DNA of 64,000 bases from NCBI GenBank assembly GCA_937952975.1, contig CALFXX010000155.1, positions 14,939-78,938 of the forward strand. The letters run 5' to 3'. Below the pieces are notes generated by a model. The model was not told where the DNA came from. It saw nothing but the letters and a program-made list of their open reading frames with translations, and ran no database searches. Source of the stretch: an uncultured Alcaligenaceae bacterium. Lineage in GTDB: Bacteria > Pseudomonadota > Gammaproteobacteria > Burkholderiales > Burkholderiaceae_B. Shown here piece by piece: positions 54,401-59,753 of the stretch; the stretch's first letter is position 1, and each line of letters starts with the position of its first letter. A program made the translations under genes and the position numbers.

Positions 54401-55370
54401 CGCCAATTGCGGTTGCACCATACAAGTTACCGAGGGTGTCGCTCACCATTCCTGTGTAGGGCGCGGCACCGTTTATGCCATCAAAACTCACGAGTGTTGA
54501 GAACGTATCGTGATTTATGCCGCTTAATTCAAATACGGTTCCCAACCCACTTGCCCCACCAAATGCGGTTACCCCATAAAGATTTCCCTTGCTGTCGATA
54601 TGCAAGCGCTCGAAAGGGCCTCGGCCATTTCCGCCATCGAAAGTTACTAATGTTGAGAGAGTTTGATGATCAACACCGCTTAGCCTAAAAACCGTTCCTT
54701 GGTTCTTTGCTCCCCCGCTGGCAGTTGTGCCATATAAATTACCGCTTGGATCGCTTACTAGAGATCCGTAAGGTAACTCCCCATTTTGGCCGTTAAAATT
54801 TACTAGCGTTGTAAACATCTCATGGTTCGTCCCACTAATTTTAAATAGCGTTCCCTTACCATAGGCACCACCTGCGGAAGTTGCACCATACAGATTGCCC
54901 GTAGCGTCTTGAACTAACCCAGGATACGGCAGCTCCCCATTCGTTACATCAAAGCTCACCAGAGTTGATAGCGTGGGGTTCTCAACGTCAGCTATGACGA
55001 ACGCGGTTCCTGCACCGCCATAGCTTGTTATAGTTTGTCCTCCCAGTGAAGTGGTACCAAACAATGCCCCCGCCGGGTCCACAACTAGGCCTGCGACTGG
55101 GTATCGCCCATCCGCACCATCAAAATTCACGAGTGTTGTGAGCACTGTTGCACTCACCGCTTGAGCGCTAATCGAATGCGCCCCCTGACCGCTCAACACA
55201 ACCGCCTCGCTCCAAGTCCCATCCGACCCAATAACGGCGGTACCTAGCAAAGTCGTGCCGTCCAACACCTTCACCGTCGCACCTACGGCACCAGTACCCG
55301 TGATGGTCTGGTTTGGGTTGTTAGTCAACCCTGCAATTGAGGTAATCGAGAGATTTGTTTCAGTGGTCAT
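48465..55370 (-). CDS. Giant secreted repeat protein: Ig-like, GloVer, LamG and RTX modules
   Basis: 2301 residues, no N-terminal signal peptide. In order: an Ig-like module (about 1-74), seven GloVer repeats (75-450; pattern LVNFDG..G..P..G then GNLYGTT..GG...GTVFELSG), an Ig-like module, a LamG-like jellyroll domain (about 550-755), three Ig-like modules, a second array of seven GloVer repeats (1020-1400), two Ig-like modules, four repeats of about 115 residues starting N(H/S)(A/S)P with (A/G)FWSN (1590-2080), and a C-terminal RTX segment (GTANHDILTGTAGKDI, GADTLTGGKGADVF). The RTX end and lack of leader indicate type I secretion, but no ABC/HlyD genes are in the window. Probably a surface or adhesin-like protein. 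Confidence 0.9.
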   Translation of the reverse strand: MTTETNLSITSIAGLTNNPNQTITGTGAVGATVKVLDGTTLLGTAVIGSDGTWSEAVVLSGQGAHSISAQAVSATVLTTLVNFDGADGRYPVAGLVVDPAGALFGTTSLGGQTITSYGGAGTAFVIADVENPTLSTLVSFDVTNGELPYPGLVQDATGNLYGATSAGGAYGKGTLFKISGTNHEMFTTLVNFNGQNGELPYGSLVSDPSGNLYGTTASGGAKNQGTVFRLSGVDHQTLSTLVTFDGGNGRGPFERLHIDSKGNLYGVTAFGGASGLGTVFELSGINHDTFSTLVSFDGINGAAPYTGMVSDTLGNLYGATAIGGANGAGTVFKLSGENHQSISVLVDITGAAGSGMYGDLTIDSNGNLFGSLMSGGAFQQGSIFEINSASPNTMTTLVSFNGANGRSPGSLAIDGQGNLFGATIAGGLYDQGTVFELSRSTDQSSKSIVVDLDTEAPNIAHLGETSSNARSTLAKAGDVITESFTSTDLVTSVLINGHAASVVRGSGNNYSATYTVQADSANGPAVVVITAQDLAGNITTNTVVDTISWETLFSLNDSGADGTSTFGAYTSTSGISGSPVVSTTVKYDSSSRSSVYFNGTSQLDVINDPALNIGTQNIKISFEMKTDGYQNPYSVIINGLNGTNGSDTSIGNDPAYGNVIHYWPGAGLPKIDGTTNINDANWHKVVATQVDGIASLYVDGTLENQQYVGVLNHDTTQLRVGHLLGQWAGNWDNSFKGWIDNLTVSSGSTTSAPSVTIDTISPVITIIGANSNNAHNTLAKAGDTISQSFTSTDTVTSVLINGQAASVVHGLDDNYTATYTVLASDMNGMAGVIITAFDAAGNTTTDSANSTVLVDTIAPTLAITSASGYTYHENQTITGTGEIGNTINIFDGTKIIGTATVGTDGNWTDQIVLSGLGTHSISATATDSAGNLNTTPITSYVFSAPPTITSQGGLTNQANQVITGTGLSGTTITVFDGAAIVGTTIVASDGIWNDAITLVGQGEHSLSVRTGGAPVLTTLVNFDFNNGWSPNGLISDGLGNLYGTTSYGGLYNDGTIFKLSGADHQTLTTLVNFDGSNGRAPFGSLISDSLGNLYGTTTEGGIHNGGTVFELSGTNYQTLTTLANFDMSYGSLSSSPFSGLTIDQAGNLYGTTTWGGADIAKHAGTVFELSGNDHQTLTTLLNFDGSNGRLPFGNLLCDDQGNLYGTTAGKTSSGYGTVFKLSGASHQTLTTLVNFDGTNGSTPFGGLLIDGTGNLYGTTTTGGLYHGGTVFELSGPNQQVFTTLVNFGVNADGVSTTPFSTLISDKTGNLYGTTTSGGLNNAGTVFELSGTNHQTLTVLANFDYGTGRVPAGNLLSDGAGNLYGSTQANGLGGYGTIFQLNFMKDQSSSNSIVYTIDTVAPLITQLSETSNNSRNTLAKVGDIIIDSFTSTDTVTSVLINGHVASVVHGAGNNYTATYSVQDNAINGLTEVIITAQDLASNTSSIKSIGNVTVDTVAPTVAILSTGGVTKLSTQTIKGIGEAGTTVTLLDGTSTLGSAMVNVDGTWSKLVTLSNQSAHSITALDSDAAGNSSYSAAVLFEVETSSNHAPTVTAPLTSTSAVRTQAFWSNLLSGASDVDTGDLLSVTGLTYTVNGNAASAQAPSGIQLVNNQLLVDPNNTAFNNLTTGQSETIVASYNIADDHGGAVAQTNTIVIGGPAIDPMILNNHAPTVAAPLATTFSKGSQAFWSNLLSGAADVDARNTLNVTDLRFSVAGAAITAVAPTGIQFANNQLLVDPNSTAFKDLTLGQTETIVASYKISDGYGGAVVQTNSLTVTGLGATSAGSNPNSSPSLISVAAALQSTSTAGTQGFWSNLLAGATNSNPNAHLDVANLRFSVNSGASTVIAPVGIQYANKSIMVDPNNTAFRALAAGQSDTIVASYNIVDSLGSSVAQTDTIIINGQGSQGDSSGGVNTPTPNNHAPQVSAPVTAQASVHTSAFWSNMLAGATDSDVGNQLHVGNVLFSLNGGVAVSSAPKGIQVANDQLLVDPNSTAFNHLGVGQADTIVASYNVIDGHGGSVAQTDTVTISGPAATVANGIITGTANHDILTGTAGKDIIIVGPGADTLTGGKGADVFKYTSLSNSPTSSTAPTTTITDFSTTDGDRVDVTAILNGTSTLNSTIHVNQTGASNTSLSVTVGGVEYYIANVPNQAVSVPDAVANPASGATLATALHGADWTTVVDVASAHGAPSTITAAGTATVINAAANPAGDWTAVVQAGAATVDTAQSQVTFAAAPTANAVSIQTADTTVHEVSNVTAVAWHI

Positions 55371-55885
55371 TTTAACGTCCGGCGTGCGATCAGATTTCGA
55401 AGCACAAATTGCAAGTGAATGGATCTACCCTTATTAACTTTTCATCCTACTCGTCATTCAAAGCGTTACCTACAAACTAATTGTCATTTGGCTAAGGAAT
55501 GCGTTTTTTAGTGGCGCATTGCTTTACGAGTCCACGGCGTTGCGTTACTGAACTGAAAGTACAGATTTTCTTTTTAACTATCTTGGGTTATCTAAACCGC
55601 CGACGCAGGGGTGTTCAGGGCAGGCAAGTTCAACATTCAGGCTATCTGTATCAACAAATGAGGCACCACCGACGAGGACGACAATTGTTGCGGATATCCA
55701 AGCACAGGCAAGTAGATACGTTCAGCAGCAAAAGTGCCGCATGACTCGCAGCTTCAAGGGCTGCAGGCTGATGCAACGCAGCAGCTGCCATCGCGCCACG
55801 CCCGTAACCATTTAAGTAATGCCCTACAGTCGCCTAGGATCACAAAAACAGTGCCGAGGTGCTTGTTGCTTGTTTCGCACCAAGC

Positions 55886-56020
55886 TAGCTGCGGATACGA
55901 GGGCGGTGCGGGATGCACGGCGGGAAGGTAACCCGACCACCAGTCACGGACGGGTAGTGCACGAAGGCAGGTCGGCAAAAGGTGAAAAAGTTTTTTGGTC
56001 GACTGATCACGTTGACGAAC
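55886..56020 (+). pseudogene. Decayed copy of the HGGK gene
   Basis: In one frame it reads GRCGMHGGK-V-TRPPVTDG, then a TAG stop, then CTKAGRQKVKKFFGRLITLT, matching GRCRMHGGKSTGRPVTHG and KEILDRLTQLT of the intact protein (47600). The Cys-rich N-terminus is scrambled by frameshifts. A 17-bp palindrome follows at about the same distance as in the intact copy, and the copy has the same orientation. Confidence 0.8.
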
Positions 56021-56053
56021 GACCCCAAGCAGCATTCCCGCCGCGCAAGCACA

Positions 56054-56070
56054 GTGGCAGCGGATGCCAC
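56054..56070. repeat. 17-bp palindrome, copy 2
   Basis: GTGGCA-GCGGA-TGCCAC, 34 bp past the decayed HGGK copy. Identical to copy 3 at 56847. Confidence 0.75.
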
Positions 56071-56239
56071 TTGCTTGCGTTTAATAAATAGTCGCATTAA
56101 GTGGAAGCCGTTCCACGATATTGGTAACCATGCCAGTTCGTGTGACGAAAACGATAGCTGGAGTCCGACTCCAACTGCTGATGATTAAGCCTTAGATTGC
56201 ATCTTTGACACCGAAAGCCTGACAGTTGGATTGGTGTGG

Positions 56240-56425
56240 GCAAGCGGTTGACAACCGCCTAACTCGCTAGTTGAGGGCCACGCGCCGGACGTCGGTGGGT
56301 TTGAGGTATTACTTACCGAGCTCAGCGCTCTTGAATGCCTCAACCTTACTGCTGTCAAATGTTGACAGTTTACTTTTCATATTTTTGCTGCAGCTTCCTC
56401 TCGATGTTGACAACGATTTAGCCAA
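56240..56425 (-). pseudogene. Older decayed terminase-like gene junction
   Basis: On the minus strand it holds VVNIERKLQQKYEK-stop, matching VNIERRLQEKNGK-stop of the copy at 56865. Eight bases before that stop's frame an ATG begins a second frame (56380) reading MKSKLSTFDSSKVEAF, then KSAELGK-stop-YLKPTDVRRVALN-stop, which aligns without gaps with MASKVASAATSELALI and YLSVPEVRRIAFNWR of the copy at 56875. Two in-frame stops show that it is dead. Confidence 0.8.
56352..56368. repeat. 7-3-7 palindrome of different sequence at the equivalent place
   Basis: CTGTCAA-ATG-TTGACAG lies just past the start codon of the downstream reading frame in the older terminase-like relic, as GTGGCAGCGGATGCCAC does in the younger one. 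Confidence 0.6.
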
Positions 56426-56549
56426 GGATATTTTTACATTAGGTTGTGCACTCCACTCTTACTGCATAATTTTTGCAGGTCTGCACACTGCCCTGAGTAC
56501 CTCTACAAGCCGTGGTGTAGACTAATCTTTGATCCCAAGGAGATGCCCG

Positions 56550-56732
56550 ATGGATAAGTACGAAAAGGCGATCGAGTTTTTGCAGACTGTGGAGCCGGGC
56601 AGTTACTACGACGAGTGCGCTGAAGTAATTGAAGAGCTGCTGGCGCGCGTTCACGAACTTGAAAACAAGCCAAAGAAGCAAGAGCCGCGTAAAAGGTGGA
56701 AAAATTCATTTCCTTTGGCTGGGCTTGAGTGA
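56550..56732 (+). CDS. Small acidic helical protein, hypothetical
   Basis: 60 residues from the ATG at 56550, with AAGGAGA 6 bp upstream. MDKYEKAIEFLQTVEPGSYYDECAEV is followed by an amphipathic helix (IEELLARVHELENK) and a basic tail. No family recognised. It sits between two decayed gene copies and may be chance, but the ribosome binding site and composition favour a real gene. Confidence 0.5.
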   Translation: MDKYEKAIEFLQTVEPGSYYDECAEVIEELLARVHELENKPKKQEPRKRWKNSFPLAGLE

Positions 56733-56875
56733 TCATTTGTCTCCGCCCGCCACTTCAGGCGCCAGTTGAACGCGATGCGACGCACCTCTGGCACGCTCAG
56801 ATAGTGCTGCCGGAACTCGTCACTCTTGATCAGCGCGAGCTCCGAAGTGGCAGCGGATGCCACCTTACTTGCCAT
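56651..56875 (-). pseudogene. N-terminal fragment of a terminase-large-subunit-like gene (younger copy)
   Basis: Begins MASKVASAATSELALIKSD and continues EFRQHYLSVPEVRRIAFNWR, LKWRAETNDHSS; about 42 residues resemble the start of a phage terminase large subunit, after which the frame runs into unrelated sequence. Its ATG overlaps the stop of the upstream TerS-like fragment by a few bases, a typical terS-terL junction. Identification as TerL rests on memory and context; it could be another phage protein. Confidence 0.5.
56847..56863. repeat. 17-bp palindrome, copy 3
   Basis: GTGGCA-GCGGA-TGCCAC, identical to copy 2, here inside the first codons of the terminase-like frame (coding KVASAAT). 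Confidence 0.75.
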
Positions 56876-57058
56876 TTTTCTCTTGCAGCCTGCGCTCGAT
56901 GTTGACCAGCGCCGCGTCCATCACAGTCACGCTGGCGTCCGTCTTGAGCGGATTCTCTGCGTCGCCCGACAGTATCGTCTTGTCGCCGTACCGTTTGGGG
57001 TTCCACTTCGCCAGCAGCTTCAGCACGATGTCAGCCACAGCTTTGCGTAGGTTGTAAC
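56865..57058 (-). pseudogene. C-terminal fragment of a terminase-small-subunit-like gene
   Basis: About 64 residues: RKAVADIVLKLLAKWNPKRY, GDKTILSGDAENPLKTD, then VMDAALVNIERRLQEKNGK. The WNPKRYGDK block is characteristic of the C-terminal part of some phage TerS proteins. The N-terminal DNA-binding part is missing, because the frame is cut at the neighbouring gene's stop at 57060. TerS genes are common in phage satellites. Confidence 0.6.
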
Positions 57059-57059
57059 C

Positions 57060-57554
57060 TTAGTAAGGCAACCAGTCAGCCGCCGCACATCGTTTAAATC
57101 GTTCAAAAATGTCGGCGTGGTTTTTAGCATTACTTTTTACACACTCTTGGCTGCAAGCATTAGCTTGAGCAGGCTTTTCAGCAAAGTTGGGGCACCTCGC
57201 CGAACAAGCATCTAAAGTACGATAATCAGCATCGGCGCGGCTAACGGCAGGCAGGGTAACCGCGTCGTTGTAGTTTGAATAGCCGACGATCTTAGCTCTC
57301 GCAAATCCATACTGCCGCATGCGATCAATATTACGACTCAGCGTATCTGCCTCATTTTTTATGCCTAGGTAATCTTTGTGGTTCGGAGGTACTAGACCAA
57401 GAACCATGTTGACGATCTCTTGTTGTTTGAGTTGAACGCGCACGCAATACATGTTTTTCATATCGACATCGGTCGCAAACTGCTGTGCTGTCACCTCAGT
57501 AATAAAAACGAACGGTAATAAAAACATCAATATGATTTTGGTGTGTTCTCGCAC
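57060..57554 (-). CDS. Exported Cys-containing protein of unknown function
   Basis: 164 residues from the GTG at 57554 (ATG at 57527 is an alternative); this start gives a good signal peptide, VREHTKIILMFLLPFVFITE ending in VTA-QQ. The mature part is helical (VRVQLKQQEIVNMVLGLVPP) and has a C-terminal Cys cluster: LDACSARCPN, ANACSQECVKS, FKRCAAADWLPY, giving paired CxxxC spacings that suggest disulfides or metal binding. Longer in-frame sequence upstream is Cys-poor and has no signal, so is not used. Confidence 0.65.
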   Translation of the reverse strand: MREHTKIILMFLLPFVFITEVTAQQFATDVDMKNMYCVRVQLKQQEIVNMVLGLVPPNHKDYLGIKNEADTLSRNIDRMRQYGFARAKIVGYSNYNDAVTLPAVSRADADYRTLDACSARCPNFAEKPAQANACSQECVKSNAKNHADIFERFKRCAAADWLPY

Positions 57555-57742
57555 GACTCGTTCTATTTGATGACATCGTTTAAACACGGTTGCTGCGCTT
57601 GTGATCTCACATTTTACGCGAGTAGACGATGTGCAAGGGGAGTCACTTACGTTCGTCGTTGCGCAGTGACCTCTGCGATTGTTACTGAATGTGTTCACGA
57701 CTGGTCCGACTATCAGGAATGAAACGGTTTCATTATTGACTG

Positions 57743-57970
57743 TTACCGTGCCGGTCTGCAATATGTTCCCCCGGGTGTTGGGCTGCAGATAACAGCGTTT
57801 TGCTCCCAAACATCATTCGGATTTTTGCAGTAAAGCCCCCCCGGGGTTTGATTACAGATAACTCCTCCTTGACCCATTCCACCGCCACCGCCACCGCCAG
57901 TCGTGCCACTTCCGACCGCTAGGTAAGCGAAAACTAGAATTCCAGTAATTTTGATAATGTGACTCTTCAT
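57743..57970 (-). CDS. Small exported Gly-rich protein with CxxTPGGxYC repeats
   Basis: 75 residues from the ATG at 57970; AGGAGA is six bases upstream, better placed than the overlapping ATG at 57976. A signal-like helix (IIKITGILVFAYLAVGSG) is followed by seven glycines and two copies of a motif: CNQTPGGLYC and CSPTPGGTYC, linked by KNPNDVWEQNAVI. Four cysteines in this spacing may form two disulfide loops. It is divergent from the XRE gene. Confidence 0.7.
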   Translation of the reverse strand: MKSHIIKITGILVFAYLAVGSGTTGGGGGGGMGQGGVICNQTPGGLYCKNPNDVWEQNAVICSPTPGGTYCRPAR

Positions 57971-58063
57971 ATCCATCTCCTGTTTTTCTTTAGACAGTGG
58001 TTAAAAAATTAAGCTGTCACATTCCCACTATTGTAGGAAGACTTAATAGTACGCTGCCTTGAA

Positions 58064-58085
58064 AATTCCTCCAATAGGGGGAATT
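58064..58085. promoter_or_regulatory. Palindromic operator at the XRE gene start
   Basis: AATTCCTCC-AATA-GGGGGAATT is a 9-bp inverted repeat with one G-T mismatch ending 1 bp before the XRE start codon and covering its Shine-Dalgarno region, where a regulator would shut off its own gene. It may also affect the divergent peptide gene. Confidence 0.55.
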
Positions 58086-58086
58086 G

Positions 58087-58401
58087 ATGGATGTAGCTGT
58101 TGCCTTCGGCAAAGTGATCCGTGAGCTAAGAATTGGTGTGGGGTTAACTCAAGAGCAACTTGGCTTCGAGGCTGACCTGCGGAGGACGTTCGTGAGCTTG
58201 CTGGAGCTTGGTCAACAACAGCCTAGCCTAATGACAATCTTTAAGCTCGCACTCCCGCTTTGCGCAACACCATCAGAGATCATCAATAGGGTTGAGGCGC
58301 TTGTCTCAACGGATGAGGCACCGACTCAAAATAAACCAAGCCGCGCCAGCGCCAAGAAGAATGGCAAGCAGATCCATCGAGTCAAAAGTACCCGGAAGTA
58401 G
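58087..58401 (+). CDS. XRE-family HTH regulator
   Basis: 104 residues from the ATG at 58087. Cro/C1-type HTH over about 8-62: FGKVIRELRIGVGLTQEQLG and FVSLLELGQQQPSLMTIFKL; a basic tail (SRASAKKNGKQIHRVKS) follows. It resembles controller-type regulators. A palindrome overlaps its own start region, suggesting autoregulation. Its end overlaps the convergent VanZ-like gene by 96 bp. Confidence 0.88.
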   Translation: MDVAVAFGKVIRELRIGVGLTQEQLGFEADLRRTFVSLLELGQQQPSLMTIFKLALPLCATPSEIINRVEALVSTDEAPTQNKPSRASAKKNGKQIHRVKSTRK

Positions 58402-58728
58402 GCTTCCTTGTAAAACCTCAAGCGCCACCATCAACACTGCCCCTGCAGCGCAATAACCTCGCCTTGTCAGCGTTGCGTCGTCACGGCAAACCAACATTAA
58501 AAAGCTCATAAACGCGAAAGCCCACAGACCGTCCGCCGCGTTGTAAACCAACCAATCAAAACTAGAATCAAGTATTAGTGGTGGTTGGCTCCACATCCAT
58601 TCAAGCAATGGTGGGAGGTTGACCCTGAACAAGCAGTAAGTGAGCACAGCGATGCCCAACGGCAACAACACGAAGCCGCCATATAGGCAGGACATGGTCT
58701 TTACTGAGAGCTTGATCTTGATGGTCAT
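58306..58728 (-). CDS. VanZ-like membrane protein
   Basis: 140 residues from the ATG at 58728 with four membrane helices. SFDWLVYNAADGLWAFAFMS and ALEVLQGSLLPGTFDSMDLL, AILLGAGAAW match the pattern of VanZ-related small membrane proteins. No glycopeptide-resistance genes are near. The role is unknown. It is divergent from the hydrolase across 75 bp and convergent with the XRE gene. Confidence 0.65.
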   Translation of the reverse strand: MTIKIKLSVKTMSCLYGGFVLLPLGIAVLTYCLFRVNLPPLLEWMWSQPPLILDSSFDWLVYNAADGLWAFAFMSFLMLVCRDDATLTRRGYCAAGAVLMVALEVLQGSLLPGTFDSMDLLAILLGAGAAWFILSRCLIR

Positions 58729-58803
58729 CGATGCATCGTAAGTTGTGCTGGGACCACGCGTCAACTTTGCGGATATAGTCTGATCATCATATTGAGAGCG
58801 ATC

Positions 58804-59352
58804 ATGCAACTTTATTACCTCCCCGGACGTGGTGGCCGCCTTGAAACAGGGCTAGGCGAAGCGCTGGCTGCCCGAGGCTTAGCTGTATCAGGTCGTGAGA
58901 CAGTGGGTGAGTTTGCACGCCTGAGCTTTCAAGAGCAGATTGAGTTGGTCGCGCAAGATCTGAAGACTGACTTTTGGCATGAAGACTCGAGGGTCATTGC
59001 CAACTCGTATGGCGCCTACCTATTCCTGCACGCTCAGACGTTGATGCCAGCCCACGGAGGCAAGGTCCTCTTGCTGTCACCCATCGTCGGTGAGTTTTCA
59101 AGCGGTGAGACAGCAACACACTTTGTGCCACCCCGATCACGTCAGTTGATGAAGCTGGCTCAAGAAGGCAAGTACCCCGCAGCGAAGCATTGCGAGATTC
59201 ACGTTGGTGAGCTGGACTGGCAAAGCAATCCTGATAGTGTCTCGGCACTAGCCAAACTAACGGACTGGGACGTAACCGTAGTAAAAGGCGCGGGGCATAT
59301 GCTGCCTAAAGAGTATGTGGGTGCGGTGCTTGAGGGGTGGTTGGGTAGATAA
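58804..59352 (+). CDS. Alpha/beta hydrolase
   Basis: 182 residues from the ATG at 58804. LYYLPGRGG starts the fold, the nucleophile elbow is VIANSYGAYLFL (Ser), and the C-terminal VVKGAGHMLP holds the catalytic His; the acid is likely Asp in LTDWDVT or SNPDS. No signal peptide, so cytosolic. It is the last gene of the island, 43 bp before the right arm site. Confidence 0.82.
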   Translation: MQLYYLPGRGGRLETGLGEALAARGLAVSGRETVGEFARLSFQEQIELVAQDLKTDFWHEDSRVIANSYGAYLFLHAQTLMPAHGGKVLLLSPIVGEFSSGETATHFVPPRSRQLMKLAQEGKYPAAKHCEIHVGELDWQSNPDSVSALAKLTDWDVTVVKGAGHMLPKEYVGAVLEGWLGR

Positions 59353-59394
59353 CAACAGATTTTCAGACCTGATAGATGGCAATCAAAAAAACCT

Positions 59395-59417
59395 GTTTAG
59401 GATACTTTTAGGATACC
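59395..59417 (+). promoter_or_regulatory. Right arm-type integrase site (23 bp)
   Basis: Identical in sequence and orientation to 42116-42138. It lies 52 bp inside the right attachment repeat. Confidence 0.75.
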
Positions 59418-59469
59418 GAGCGCACATCGCTCGCTTGCCATTCTTTTAAACTTTTGATTTTATTGATAT

Positions 59470-59522
59470 TTTTGGTGGGCGGTACAAGTTTCGAACTTGT
59501 GACCCCTGCCGTGTGAAGGCAG
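59470..59522 (-). repeat. Right attachment repeat within tRNA-Val
   Basis: 53 bp identical to 41982-42034. It supplies the 3' part of the intact tRNA, so the island carries the 3' half that restores the gene after integration. Confidence 0.93.
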
Positions 59523-59547
59523 TGCTCTACCACTGAGCTAACCGCCC
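59473..59547 (-). tRNA. tRNA-Val (anticodon CAC)
   Basis: 75 nt including encoded CCA. Acceptor GGGCGGT/ACCGCCC, D-arm GCTC-AGTGGTA-GAGC, anticodon arm CTGCC-TTCACAC-GGCAG with CAC at 34-36, T-arm ACAAG-TTCGAAA-CTTGT. All helices pair. It reads GUG codons. Confidence 0.97.
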
Positions 59548-59603
59548 AATCTGAGGTGCACATGACACCCTCAATTGGAGTATTGGACGAATCCAAGGGG
59601 CGA

Positions 59604-59633
59604 ATTATACACAGGCCCACCCATTTACCCCAA
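59604..59633 (-). promoter_or_regulatory. Promoter of tRNA-Val
   Basis: On the minus strand TTGGGG, 18 bp, TATAAT; the -10 ends 57 bp before the tRNA 5' end. Confidence 0.6.
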
Positions 59634-59753
59634 CGGCGGTAACCGCGTCGAGATAAAGAGGAAGTCTATTCGCACCAAATTGGCTGACAAAACCCACTTC
59701 AGGTGACGGCCCCGCGCCGAATCGAACAGGGCCTGAAGATGCCACGCGTTACC

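Larger units (their letters stand above)
55371..56549. other. 1.2-kb stretch of decayed sequence upstream of the giant gene
   Basis: 55371-55500 holds the leader of the giant gene. No intact gene is seen to 56549. It contains a decayed HGGK copy (55886-56020), one 17-bp palindrome (56054-56070), and a decayed terminase-like junction (56240-56425); the 55600-55660 part weakly resembles the end of the 205-residue gene. Confidence 0.65.
41982..59522. mobile_element. 17.5-kb integrated island in tRNA-Val(CAC), phage-satellite-like
   Basis: Bounded by exact 53-bp direct repeats containing the 3' part of tRNA-Val, with a tyrosine integrase just inside the left end and 23-bp arm sites inside both ends. 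Contents in order: integrase, AlpA, P4/D5 primase-helicase, origin-like repeat, two conserved unknown genes, a 100-residue protein and a 2301-residue repeat protein (both minus strand), decayed genes including terminase-like relics, two exported proteins, XRE regulator, VanZ-like protein and hydrolase. No capsid, portal or conjugation genes are seen, so it is not an intact phage or ICE. Confidence 0.9.

Noticed and set aside
48465..55370. CRISPR-like periodicity in the giant gene
   Set aside because: The repeats are coding, diverged at the base level and have no constant-length unique spacers.
52240..55437. Several plus-strand open frames across the giant gene
   Set aside because: They are shadows of the repeat-rich minus-strand gene and repeat with its period.
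57555..57809. N-terminal extension of the exported Cys protein
   Set aside because: It lacks coding character and would bury the signal peptide.
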